A stretch of DNA of 64,000 nt. Origin: Dokdonella_A sp044227025. GTDB taxonomy: Bacteria; Pseudomonadota; Gammaproteobacteria; Xanthomonadales; Rhodanobacteraceae. Every line of letters begins with the position of its first letter. The first letter of the stretch is position 1. Position numbers and translations under genes: made by a program. Location: the NCBI RefSeq assembly GCF_044227025.1, contig NZ_JBGAFX010000001.1, positions 496,001 to 560,000 on the forward strand. The letters are read 5' to 3'. Below the pieces are notes generated by a model. It made no database searches. It had not been told where the DNA came from and saw nothing but the letters and a program-made list of their open reading frames with translations. Shown here in pieces: positions 25,726 to 33,656 of this stretch.

Positions 25726-26391
25726 ATGCTGACCCTGTATGACTACCTGCCTTCGCGCAATGCCTGGAAGGTGCGCCAGCTGCTTGCCTGGCTCGACCTG
25801 CGATATCGGAGCGAGCTGGTCTCGATCTTCGAGGGCGAAGGGCAGACGCCGGAGTTCTTGCGCATCAGCCCGACCGGCACCGTCCCGGCGCTGCGCCTCG
25901 CCGATGGCCGTGCGCTGGCCGAGTCGAACGCGATCCTCGCCTTCCTCGCCGACGACACCCGCTACCTGCCGGACGAGGCCTACGCGCGCGCATACGTGCA
26001 CCAGTGGCTGTCGTTCGAGCAGGAGCGCATCGAATCGACGATCGGCGCGCTGCGCCACTGGACCCTGACCGGCAAGCTCGCGCGGCGACCCCCCGAGCTG
26101 GTCGCGCTCAAGCGCGAGGCCGGCCTGCGTGCGTTGGCGATCCTCGACGCGCAACTGGCCGAGCGCGCCTTCCTCGCGGGCGACCACTGCACGATCGCCG
26201 ACATTTCCGTGTTCGCCTATGCAAGCCAGGCCGCCGATGCCGACTTCGATCTCGCGCCGCATGCACGCCTGCGCGCATGGATCGGGCGCATGCGCGCGCT
26301 GCCGGGCTTTCTCGACCAAGTCCATCCGTACGCGCTCGATCCACACTCGATGCATGAGCTGCCGCGCGCAGCCCTCGAGCGAATGCCTTGA
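25726..26391 (+). CDS. Glutathione S-transferase family protein
   Basis: 221 aa. The thioredoxin-like N-domain reads LTLYDYLPSRNAWKVRQLLAWLDLRYRSELVSIFEGEGQTPEFLRISPTGTVPALRLADGRALAESNAILAFLADD, with the TGTVPAL cis-Pro loop and the ESNAIL glutathione-binding Ser. The helical C-domain has AFLAGDHCTIADISVFAYA, the N-capping box of GSTs (TIADIS). It is a cytosolic detoxification enzyme whose substrate is unknown. Ser in PSRNAWKV is the likely catalytic residue of a bacterial theta/beta-like form. GGAGAG precedes the ATG. Confidence 0.9.
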   Translation: MLTLYDYLPSRNAWKVRQLLAWLDLRYRSELVSIFEGEGQTPEFLRISPTGTVPALRLADGRALAESNAILAFLADDTRYLPDEAYARAYVHQWLSFEQERIESTIGALRHWTLTGKLARRPPELVALKREAGLRALAILDAQLAERAFLAGDHCTIADISVFAYASQAADADFDLAPHARLRAWIGRMRALPGFLDQVHPYALDPHSMHELPRAALERMP

Positions 26392-26412
26392 GGCGAACGG
26401 AACTCGGTGCGC

Positions 26413-26865
26413 TCAGAGGCGCGCGAGGCGGGCGAGCAGGCGGTCGAGCTGGTTCGCGAACGCCTGGCGGTCGCGTTGATCGAACGCGGGCGGACCGCCG
26501 GTCTGCACGCCCGCGCCGCGCAGACTGTCCAGAAAATCGCGCATCGACAATTGCTGGCGAACGTTTTCGGCGGTGTACAGCTCGCCGCGCGGGTTGATCG
26601 CGGTCACGCCATTGGCGACCACCGCGGCGGCGAGCGGGATGTCCGCGGTCACGACCAGATCGCCGGCGGCGGCGCAGTCGATGATTGCGTTATCGGCCGC
26701 GTCCAGCCCGCTGGCGACGGTTCGGGTGCTGATCAGCGGCGATCGCGGCACGGCCAGCGCCTGATTGGCGACCAGCACGAGTTCGACCCGTGCGCGCTCG
26801 GCCGCTCGATAAAGGATCTGCTTGACCGGCTTCGGGCAGGCGTCCGCGTCGACCCAGATCTTCAT
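26413..26865 (-). CDS. yaiI: YaiI/YqxD family protein (DUF188)
   Basis: 150 aa, the usual length. The sequence begins MKIWVDADACPKPVKQILYRAAERA and continues with VASGLDAADNAIIDCAAAGDLVVTADIPLAAAVVANG and NPRGELYTAENVRQQLSMRDFLDSLRGAGVQTGGPPAF, all hallmark DUF188 blocks. The acidic residues (D6, D8, the D-N-x-I-I-D motif, TADI-P) look like a PIN-like nuclease active site. Its biochemical function is not established. It converges on the GST gene with a 21-base gap. Confidence 0.93.
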   Translation of the reverse strand: MKIWVDADACPKPVKQILYRAAERARVELVLVANQALAVPRSPLISTRTVASGLDAADNAIIDCAAAGDLVVTADIPLAAAVVANGVTAINPRGELYTAENVRQQLSMRDFLDSLRGAGVQTGGPPAFDQRDRQAFANQLDRLLARLARL

Positions 26866-27013
26866 GCGCGTGTCCCCTGGTTTCTTCGCGTGTAGCATGA
26901 GTATGCCCCGCTCCGCGATGCGAGCGGTTCGGGCTGAGTAAAGCTTGGCTCTGCTATCCACGGCGGGCCGCGCGCACCCGGTGCGGCCGGTTCACGACCA
27001 GCGAGGTATCGAC

Positions 27014-27676
27014 ATGAAGCGAGTCGCATCGAAGAAGGCTGCGGTGAAGAAGGTTGCGAGGAAGGGCGGTGGCGCGAAAAAGCGCGCCGCGAAGAGAGTC
27101 GCGGTGAGGAAGACGGCACGCAAGACGCCAGCGGCAGCGCGCGCGCCGGCGCGTCCGGCCAGGAAGGGGGCCGGCAAGGCCGCGAAGAAAAGCGTGAAGA
27201 AGGCTGCCGCCAAAGTCGCGAAGAAGGTCGCTGCGAAGAAGGCGCCCGCCGGCAAGGTCGCGAAGAAGGCGGCCGTGAAGAAAGTCGCACCGAAACCCGT
27301 GGCCAAGAAGATTGCCGCGAAGCCGGTTCCAGAAGTCGCGCCCAAGCCGGCGCCTGCAGGCAAGCCCGCGGCACCGGTTGCGAGGGCCGCGGTCGCGCCA
27401 CCACCTGTTGCGAGGCCGGCGGTGACCGGCGTGCCTTCAAGACCCGCCGCGGCGCCGAAACCGGCAATGCGAAAGCCGATGGCGGCAGCGAAGCCTGCGG
27501 CCGCGCCTGCCGCGGCGGCGACGGGTGCCGTGAGTGCCGAGCTGGCGATGCAGCACTTCCGCGAATTGCTGCGTGCGAAACAGGAACGCGTGCGCCAGGG
27601 ACCGAGCTATCCCGCTCCGAATCCGTATACCGGTCGCCATGAAGCCGCCGAAGGCGACGACGGAGCGGATGAATAG
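27014..27676 (+). CDS. Histone H1-like Lys/Ala/Pro-rich DNA-binding protein
   Basis: 220 aa. Residues 1-120 are almost entirely Lys, Ala, Val and Arg in AAKKVAxKK-type repeats (for example KKAAAKVAKKVAAKKAPAGK). Residues 120-185 are Pro/Ala-rich. The last 45 residues form a different, probably folded tail, AELAMQHFRELLRAKQERVRQG, then an acidic end (EAAEGDDGADE). This resembles AlgP/histone H1-like nucleoid proteins of pseudomonads and xanthomonads, which bind DNA without sequence preference. GAGG stands eight bases before the ATG. The repeats make the gene prone to length changes. Confidence 0.85.
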   Translation: MKRVASKKAAVKKVARKGGGAKKRAAKRVAVRKTARKTPAAARAPARPARKGAGKAAKKSVKKAAAKVAKKVAAKKAPAGKVAKKAAVKKVAPKPVAKKIAAKPVPEVAPKPAPAGKPAAPVARAAVAPPPVARPAVTGVPSRPAAAPKPAMRKPMAAAKPAAAPAAAATGAVSAELAMQHFRELLRAKQERVRQGPSYPAPNPYTGRHEAAEGDDGADE

Positions 27677-27689
27677 CCGTACCGACCCG

Positions 27690-27713
27690 GTGTCCCGCCC
27701 ACCGGCGGGACAC
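27690..27713 (+). terminator. Hairpin after the histone-like gene
   Basis: GTGTCCCGCC-CACC-GGCGGGACAC forms a perfect 10-bp stem 14 bases after the stop codon. No T-run follows, so it is either a weak terminator or an mRNA-stabilising structure. Confidence 0.5.
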
Positions 27714-27808
27714 TGTCTCCCGCGCCTTGTTTGCCGCCGCGCGCGTCGCCACCTCGACCCGGACCGCGTGCCACCACGGCACCGGCTTCCCAGTTCGAGG
27801 AGATTCGC

Positions 27809-28321
27809 ATGACGCTTTCGATGTACGCGGCTTCGGTTCCCGTTTTCCTTCGTGCCCTGACCCAGTTGTCGGCGATCCTCGGCAAGGGCGCCGCGCATGC
27901 TGCGGCGAAGAAGTTCGATCCGGCCGTGCTGGTCAATGCGCGCCTCGCGCCGGACATGTTGCCGCTGTCGCGGCAGATCCAGATCGCCTGCGATCACGCG
28001 CGCGGGGCTGCGGCACGCCTCGCCGGGCAGGAACGCCCGCCGGTGCCCGACAACGAAACGACGCTCGAGGAGTTGCAGGCGCGCATCGCCGCGACGCTCG
28101 CCTACCTCCGCTCGTTCAAGCCCGAGCAGATCGACGCCAGCGAGGCGCGCGACATCAACCTGCCGCTGCGCACAGGCGAGGTCAGGACCAAGGGCGAGCC
28201 GTACCTGCTGTATTTCGCGTTGCCGAATTTCTGGTTCCACGTGACGACCGCGTACGCGATCCTGCGCCACAACGGCGTCGACATCGGCAAGACGGATTTC
28301 ATCGGCGCATTGCCGGACTGA
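27809..28321 (+). CDS. DUF1993 family protein
   Basis: 170 aa. It follows the DUF1993 pattern: MTLSMYAASVPVFLRALTQLSAILGKGAAHAAAKKFDPAVLVNARLAPDMLPLSRQIQIACDHARGAAARLAG near the start and PNFWFHVTTAYAILRHNGVDIGKTDFIG at the end. The His in WFHVTTAYAILRHNG and in CDHA suggests the DinB-like four-helix metal-binding fold to which this family has been related. It is cytosolic, and its substrate is unknown. GAGGAG lies upstream of the ATG. It converges on the lipoprotein gene with a shared terminator hairpin. Confidence 0.9.
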   Translation: MTLSMYAASVPVFLRALTQLSAILGKGAAHAAAKKFDPAVLVNARLAPDMLPLSRQIQIACDHARGAAARLAGQERPPVPDNETTLEELQARIAATLAYLRSFKPEQIDASEARDINLPLRTGEVRTKGEPYLLYFALPNFWFHVTTAYAILRHNGVDIGKTDFIGALPD

Positions 28322-28327
28322 AGCAAA

Positions 28328-28352
28328 GGGCGCCGCGTTCCACGCGGCGCCC
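28328..28352. terminator. Shared terminator of convergent genes
   Basis: GGGCGCCGCG and CGCGGCGCCC form a perfect 10-bp stem around a five-base loop. On the minus strand it is followed by TTTGCTTC, giving a fair terminator for the lipoprotein gene; for the plus-strand gene the T-run is poor. Confidence 0.7.
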
Positions 28353-28358
28353 TGTACG

Positions 28359-28889
28359 TCACCGCTTCATGGCCTTCGCGGCGCTTTCGGCATTGTCGAA
28401 GTCGCTGCGCGCACGCTGCCGGGCCGCTTCGGCCTGTGCCTTGGCGGTCGACGCGCAGGCGTCCTGCTCGGCGCGCGGCAGGCCCTCGCATTTCTCCGCG
28501 GCCACCTTGTAGTCGGCGTCGGCTTGCGCGAGCGCGAGGTCGTAGCGTGCCTTCGCATCCTTCTGGTAAGCGTCCGATTTCTCGTCGTTCGCGTCTTCGC
28601 TCGCCTTGCGCTCGACCTTGTTCGCAGCGGCGCTCGCATCGTTGATCTTCTCGCCAGCATCCGCATTCGCCTCCTGCACCGTGGCGTTCGCCTTCGCCTG
28701 CGCCGCTTCGATCTGCTGACGCGCCTGGGCGGTTGCCTCATTGGCCTTCTTCTGCGCCGCGGCGACATCCTCAGCCGCCTTGGCGCGCGCCGCGGCGACG
28801 TCGCGCTGTGCTTCTTCCGGTGATTTTTCGCTGCAGGCGACCAGGCCCAGCGCGAGTGCGGTCGACAGGGTCAATACGATCCGGTTCAT
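28359..28889 (-). CDS. Alanine-rich coiled-coil lipoprotein
   Basis: 176 aa. The N-terminus is a lipoprotein signal (MNRIVLTLSTALALGLVAC, lipobox LVAC, acylated Cys19). The rest is one long amphipathic helix rich in Ala, Lys, Glu, Asp and Gln (EEAQRDVAAARAKAAEDVAAAQKKANEATAQARQQIEAAQAKAN...). Two Cys near the C-terminus (EKCEGLPRAEQDACAS) may form a disulfide. It is probably anchored to the outer membrane and could span periplasm or bind peptidoglycan. No family is firmly recognised. Confidence 0.75.
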   Translation of the reverse strand: MNRIVLTLSTALALGLVACSEKSPEEAQRDVAAARAKAAEDVAAAQKKANEATAQARQQIEAAQAKANATVQEANADAGEKINDASAAANKVERKASEDANDEKSDAYQKDAKARYDLALAQADADYKVAAEKCEGLPRAEQDACASTAKAQAEAARQRARSDFDNAESAAKAMKR

Positions 28890-29023
28890 GGCAGTCTTCC
28901 CATTGCAATACCGCCCGAGCGGCGACCTTCGCATCATGGCGGCAGCGGCTTTACGCGCAATGAATCGATGGGCATCGTGACGCCATGCGGTTCAGGTGCG
29001 CGCAGCACGGGTGGACCGCGCAC

Positions 29024-29029
29024 TAGAAT
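29024..29029 (+). promoter_or_regulatory. TAGAAT -10 box, candidate leaderless promoter
   Basis: TAGAAT is followed by GCGCGC and the ATG at 29036, so the transcript would begin at the start codon. No Shine-Dalgarno sequence is visible and no clear -35 hexamer was found. Confidence 0.4.
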
Positions 29030-29035
29030 GCGCGC

Positions 29036-30076
29036 ATGTCCGCACTCTGGTCCCTCCTCGTCGACGCGCTCACCACGCATCTGGTGTCGCCGTTCCTCGT
29101 GCTCGTCCACCTCGACCGGCTCGCCGGTGATCCGCGCGAGATCGCCGGCGCGCTGCTGATCGCGGCGGCGCAGGTGCTGGTGATTGCCCTCGTGTTCCGG
29201 CCGCTCGAGAGCCTCGCGCCGGCCGAGGAGTGGCCCGACCGCCGCCTCACCCGCATCGACCGCACCTACACCCTGCTGATGCTGCTCGGTCTCAATCCGC
29301 TGTTCGCCTACCTGGTACTGACCCCGCTCGCGAACGCGTTCGGCGGAACCGACGCGGCCGGCGACGCCACCAGCGGCCTCGCCGCGTGGGTGCCGTGGTT
29401 CCAGCAGCACCCGCTCGCGCTGTTCCTCGTCTACTACGTGATCTACGACTTCGCCTACTACTGGATGCACCGCGTGCAGCACTGGATCCCGTGGTGGTGG
29501 GCGCTGCACAGCATGCACCACAGCCAGCGCCAGATGAGCTGCTGGACCAACGACCGCGGCAGCTACGTCGACGGTTTCCTGCAATCGATGGTGCTCGCCA
29601 CGGTCGGTCTTGTCATCGGGGTCGAGCCGGAGCAGTTCGCGCTGCTCATGTTCATCGGCGAGCTGGCACAGAATTTTTCCCATGCGAACGTGCGCTTCGG
29701 CTTCGGCCGGGTGTTCGACAAGCTGTTCGTCGATCCGCGCTTCCACCGCCTGCACCACATGGTGGTCGACGCGCGCCGGCCACGACTGCACAATTGCAAT
29801 TATGGTCAGGTACTTTCCGTGTGGGACGTGTTGTTCGGCACCGCGCTGTACGGCGAGCCCGCGCGCCCGACCGGCGTCGGCGACCCGGTCGTCGACGCCG
29901 ACAACGGCCGCGGCGTGGTTGCGATGCAATGGGGCGCGTTCCGGCGCTTCTGGGGCGCGCTGTGGACTCCGGCCGGCTGGCGCCCGGGCGACGTGGCGTT
30001 CGGGCCCGACTACGTGCCTGTCTCCACGCGCGACATGGACCTGCATTCCTTCGAGCGCGAGCCGGACGCGGCTTGA
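29036..30076 (+). CDS. Sterol desaturase / fatty acid hydroxylase family membrane protein
   Basis: 346 aa with four or more membrane segments. The di-iron histidine clusters of the superfamily are all present: HRVQH (HxxxH), HSMHHS (HxxHH), a single His in NFSHANVRFG, HRLHHMV (HxxHH) and HNCNYG. This gives the eight-plus His pattern needed for oxygen activation. Members hydroxylate or desaturate lipids in the inner membrane; the substrate here is unknown. After the enzyme domain comes a 60-residue tail ending STRDMDLHSFEREPDAA. The gene diverges from the lipoprotein gene. Confidence 0.9.
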   Translation: MSALWSLLVDALTTHLVSPFLVLVHLDRLAGDPREIAGALLIAAAQVLVIALVFRPLESLAPAEEWPDRRLTRIDRTYTLLMLLGLNPLFAYLVLTPLANAFGGTDAAGDATSGLAAWVPWFQQHPLALFLVYYVIYDFAYYWMHRVQHWIPWWWALHSMHHSQRQMSCWTNDRGSYVDGFLQSMVLATVGLVIGVEPEQFALLMFIGELAQNFSHANVRFGFGRVFDKLFVDPRFHRLHHMVVDARRPRLHNCNYGQVLSVWDVLFGTALYGEPARPTGVGDPVVDADNGRGVVAMQWGAFRRFWGALWTPAGWRPGDVAFGPDYVPVSTRDMDLHSFEREPDAA

Positions 30077-30157
30077 GGCGAAGCGCGCGCGGCGTATGAT
30101 GGCCGTCCGGTCCGTGCGATTCCGCGGGCCCCGGGGAGGGATGCGAAGGGATCGCGG

Positions 30158-31996
30158 ATGATGGACGATCGCTCGAGCACGGAACTGCAACGATTGCAGG
30201 GGGAAATCCTCGAAGCGATCGCGCGCGGCGAGCCGCTCGCCGGAGTGGCCGAACACCTGTGCCGGCGCGTCGAGGCCCTCGCCCCCGACGTGCTCTGCTC
30301 GATCCTCACCGTCGATGCGCAAGGCAGGCTGCATCCGCTCGCCGCGCCGAGCCTGCCCGAATCGTATTCGCATTCGCTCGACGGCCTGCCGATCGGCCCG
30401 CTCGCCGGCTCCTGCGGCGCCGCCGCGTGGCGCGGCACCGCGGTCGAGGTCGTCGACATCGAGACCGACCCGCTGTGGACGGAATTCCGCGCGCTCGCGC
30501 TGCCGCTTGGGCTGCACGCGTGCTGGTCGAGCCCGATCAAGGCGCGCGACGGGCGCGTGGTCGGCACGTTCGCGTTCTACTACCGCAGCCGGCGCGGACC
30601 AGCCGAACTCGACCGCGAGATCGTCGCGCGCTGCGTCGACCTGTGCGCGATCGCGATCGAGCACGACGAAGTGCAGTCGCGGGTGCACCGCCTCGCGTTC
30701 CACGACCAGGTCACCGGCCTGCCGAATCGCGCCAGCTTCACCGAACACGCGACGCGCACGCTCGCGGCGCTGGGCGCAGAGCGCAGCGTAAACATCCTGT
30801 ACATCGATCTCGACGACTTCAAGGCGGTCAACGACACGCTCGGCCACCGCATCGGCGACCAGTTGCTCGGCATGGTCGCGCAGCGCCTGTCCGCCTGCGT
30901 TGGGAAGGGTGTCTTCGTCGCGCGCCTCGGCGGCGACGAGTTCGCGCTGTTGCAGGTGAGCGAGGATGCCGACGCCGATGCGCGCCTGCTGGCCGGAAAG
31001 ATCAAGGCCGTGCTCGACGATCCGTTCGACGTCGACGAGCAGCAGGTCACGATCGGCGCGAGCATCGGCATCGCATCGACCATCGGTGCCGATCTCGATT
31101 TCGACGAACTCGCGCGGCGCGCCGACATGGCGCTGTACGAGGCAAAGGGCGGCGGCCGCCGCACCCACCGTTTCTTCGATCCTTCGATGGACGAGATCGT
31201 GCAGCTGCGCCGCGGCCTCAAGCAGGACCTGCGCACCGCCATCGACAATGGCGCGTTCCGCCTCGTGTACCAGCCGATCGTCGCGCTCGAATCCGGCGAA
31301 CTGGTCGCGGTCGAGGCGCTGCTGCGCTGGCGCCATCCCTCGCGCGGCAGCGTACCGCCGGCGGCGTTCATTCCGGTAGTCGAGGAGATGGGCCTGATCG
31401 CGCCGCTCGGCGACTGGGTGCTGCGCGAGGCATGCAGCGCGGCGGCGGCGTGGCCGCGCGAAATCAAGGTCGGCGTCAACCTGTCGCCGCTGCAACTGCG
31501 CAAACCAGGCTTCGTCCTCGACGTGGTGAGCGCGTTGAACCAGGCCGGCCTGCCGGCGCACCGCCTCGACCTGGAAGTCACCGAGAGCGCACTGCTGGCG
31601 AGTGACATCGCGACACGCACCGCGCTGAACGAGTTGCACGACCTCGGCGTGCGCCTGTCACTCGACGACTTCGGCACGGGCTATTCGTCGCTGCAACTGC
31701 TGCGCGCGTTCCCGTTCGACAAGATCAAGATCGACATGTCGTTCGTGCGCGACATCGGCATCGACGCCGATTCCGAGGCGATCATCCGCGCGGTGATCCG
31801 CCTCGCCCGCGACGTCGGCATCCGCACCGCGGCCGAGGGCGTCGAGACCGCCGCGCAATACGACTGGCTGGTGCGCCACCGCTGCACCGAAGTGCAGGGC
31901 TACCACTACAGCCGTCCGCTCGCCGAGGCGGATCTGCGCGCATTCATCGACCAGTCGGCACATCGCGCGGTGCCTGTCGTCGTCGCGCAAGGGTAG
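30158..31996 (+). CDS. GAF-GGDEF-EAL cyclic-di-GMP signalling protein
   Basis: 612 aa, soluble. Residues about 10-165 are a GAF sensor domain (PLAGVAEHLCRRVEALAPDVLCSIL, GSCGAAAWRGTAVEVVDIETDPLW). The diguanylate cyclase domain has the intact motif RLGGDEF near residue 256. The EAL domain has VEALLRW near 384, DDFGTGYSSL and EGVET, so the phosphodiesterase residues also appear intact. It may make or degrade c-di-GMP; activity cannot be told from sequence. No transmembrane segments are seen, so the signal is cytosolic. AAGGGA precedes the ATG; the next codon is also ATG. Confidence 0.93.
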   Translation: MMDDRSSTELQRLQGEILEAIARGEPLAGVAEHLCRRVEALAPDVLCSILTVDAQGRLHPLAAPSLPESYSHSLDGLPIGPLAGSCGAAAWRGTAVEVVDIETDPLWTEFRALALPLGLHACWSSPIKARDGRVVGTFAFYYRSRRGPAELDREIVARCVDLCAIAIEHDEVQSRVHRLAFHDQVTGLPNRASFTEHATRTLAALGAERSVNILYIDLDDFKAVNDTLGHRIGDQLLGMVAQRLSACVGKGVFVARLGGDEFALLQVSEDADADARLLAGKIKAVLDDPFDVDEQQVTIGASIGIASTIGADLDFDELARRADMALYEAKGGGRRTHRFFDPSMDEIVQLRRGLKQDLRTAIDNGAFRLVYQPIVALESGELVAVEALLRWRHPSRGSVPPAAFIPVVEEMGLIAPLGDWVLREACSAAAAWPREIKVGVNLSPLQLRKPGFVLDVVSALNQAGLPAHRLDLEVTESALLASDIATRTALNELHDLGVRLSLDDFGTGYSSLQLLRAFPFDKIKIDMSFVRDIGIDADSEAIIRAVIRLARDVGIRTAAEGVETAAQYDWLVRHRCTEVQGYHYSRPLAEADLRAFIDQSAHRAVPVVVAQG

Positions 31997-32074
31997 AAGC
32001 GGCGCGCCCGCGGCCGTTCGGGTAGTCCGAAGCGGGTCGGTCGCGCCAGCGGCGCTCCTGCAGCAGCCCCCGGC

Positions 32075-33472
32075 TCAGACCACCCCAGCGAACACATACA
32101 AGCCGATCACCGCGAACACCGCCAGCGTCTTGATCAGCGTGATCGCGAAGATGTCGCGGTACGACTCGCGATGGGTAAGTCCGGTCACCGCGAGCAGGGT
32201 GATCACCGCCCCGTTGTGCGGCAGCGTGTCCATGCCGCCGGACGCCATCGCGGCGACGCGATGCAGCACCTCCATCGGGATCCCCGCGGCGATCGCGTTC
32301 GCCTTGAACGTGTCCGCCATCGCCGCGAGCGCGATGCTCATGCCGCCGGAGGCGGAGCCGGTGATGCCGGCGAGCGCGGTCACCGAGACCGCCTCGTTGA
32401 CGAGCGGATGCGGGATCGCCTGCAACGCATCGGCGACGGAGCGAAAGCCCGGCAACGCCGCGATGACCGCGCCGAAGCCGTACTCCGACGCGGTGTTCAT
32501 CGACGCCAGCAACGCGCCACCGACCGCCGCGCGACTGCCGTCGGTGAACGCGCGCGTGACCGGGCGCCATGCACACGCGAGCACGCAGGCGATGCCGAGC
32601 AGCAGCGCGCCTTCGACCGCCCAGATCGCCGCAACCTTGGCGACTTCCTGCACGACCGGCTTGGCGTCGCCGACGACTGCCGGGACGAACGACTGGGTCG
32701 GACCGTACCAGCGCGGAATCGATCGTGTCAGCGCGAAGTTGGCGACCGCGACCAGCGCCAGCGGCAGCAGCGCGAGCAGCGGATGCGCGAGACGCTCGCC
32801 GGTGAACGGTGCCGGTTCGTTGCGCAGTTCGACTCCGTACCCTTCGCCGATCGCGGCCGCATGGCGCCGGCGCGATTCGAGCCAGCCGAGCCCGCAGGCA
32901 AGCACGAACAGCGAGCCGCCGACGCCGAGCCACGGCGCCGCCCAGCCGGTGGTGCCGAAGAACGTGGTCGGGATGATGTTCTGGATCTGCGGCGTGCCCG
33001 GCAGCGCGTCCATCGTGAACGTGAACGCACCGAGTGCGATCGTGCCCGGGATCAGGCGCTTGGGGATGTCGGCCTGGCGGAACAGTTCGGCCGCGAACGG
33101 GTAGACCGCGAACACGACCACGAACAGCGACACGCCGCCGTAGGTGAGCAGCGCGCACACCAGCACGATCGACAGCATCGCGCGGCGTTCGCCGACGACG
33201 CCGATCGTCGCCGCGACGATCGATTTGGAGAACCCCGAGATCTCGATCAGCTTGCCGAACACCGCGCCGAGCAGGAACACCGGGAAATAGAGTTTCAGGA
33301 AACCGACCATGCGGTCCATGAACAACCCGGTGAACATCGGCGCGACCAGCGAAGGTTCGGTCAGCAACACCGCGCCGAGCGCGGCGACCGGCGCGAACAG
33401 GATTACGCTGTGGCCGCGGTAGGCGACCCACATGAGGAACACGAGCGCAGCGAGCACGACCAGCAGGGCCAT
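32075..33472 (-). CDS. GntP-family permease (candidate 3-hydroxybutyrate/gluconate-type transporter)
   Basis: 465 aa with about twelve hydrophobic segments. GntP-family blocks are visible: LGAVFGKLIEISGFSKSIVAATIGVVGERRAMLSIVLVCALLTYGGVSLFVVVFAVYPFAAELFRQADIPKRLIPGTIALGAFTFTMDALPGTPQIQNIIPTTFFGT, then NTASEYGFGAVIA and ITGSASGGMSIALAA. GntP members move gluconate or related hydroxy-acids with protons; one branch carries D-3-hydroxybutyrate. That branch is favoured here because the divergent neighbours include a PHB depolymerase. The start at 33472 has an upstream CGGAG. It shares a palindromic regulatory site with the divergent TonB receptor. Confidence 0.88.
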   Translation of the reverse strand: MALLVVLAALVFLMWVAYRGHSVILFAPVAALGAVLLTEPSLVAPMFTGLFMDRMVGFLKLYFPVFLLGAVFGKLIEISGFSKSIVAATIGVVGERRAMLSIVLVCALLTYGGVSLFVVVFAVYPFAAELFRQADIPKRLIPGTIALGAFTFTMDALPGTPQIQNIIPTTFFGTTGWAAPWLGVGGSLFVLACGLGWLESRRRHAAAIGEGYGVELRNEPAPFTGERLAHPLLALLPLALVAVANFALTRSIPRWYGPTQSFVPAVVGDAKPVVQEVAKVAAIWAVEGALLLGIACVLACAWRPVTRAFTDGSRAAVGGALLASMNTASEYGFGAVIAALPGFRSVADALQAIPHPLVNEAVSVTALAGITGSASGGMSIALAAMADTFKANAIAAGIPMEVLHRVAAMASGGMDTLPHNGAVITLLAVTGLTHRESYRDIFAITLIKTLAVFAVIGLYVFAGVV

Positions 33473-33564
33473 CGACCAGACTCCGGTGGCGCGGCGCCGG
33501 TGGCCACCATGGCCCGCGACGCGCTCCCTGCGGGGAGTATGCGCAGCGCGCGCCGGCGGCCCAC

Positions 33565-33578
33565 TGTACGAAGGTACA
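33565..33578. promoter_or_regulatory. Palindromic site TGTACGAAGGTACA in the permease/TonB-receptor promoter
   Basis: TGTAC and GTACA arms flank GAAG. The site lies between divergent genes. Its centre is 32.5 bp from the first base of TAGCCT (plus strand) and 30.5 bp from a CATACT box on the minus strand, which fits activation in both directions. A 12/14 match occurs at 42269-42282 at the same distance from a TAGGCT box. Confidence 0.55.
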
Positions 33579-33603
33579 GGTGTCGGCGTGCGCGCCCGCG
33601 GTC

Positions 33604-33609
33604 TAGCCT
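33604..33609 (+). promoter_or_regulatory. TAGCCT -10 box of the TonB receptor gene
   Basis: TAGCCT, 25 bases after the palindromic site, gives an expected start near 33616 and puts the site centre near -44. There is no recognisable -35 box, which suits an activator-dependent promoter. A similar box, TAGGCT, is found at 42307-42312. Confidence 0.45.
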
Positions 33610-33656
33610 GCTCGCATCGCTTGGCCACGGGCCGGCTCGATGCTGGAGGGGAATCG

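Noticed and set aside
28934..31639. A 901-codon minus-strand frame antisense to the sterol desaturase and GGDEF-EAL genes
   Set aside because: Same antisense bias; both sense genes have complete catalytic motifs.
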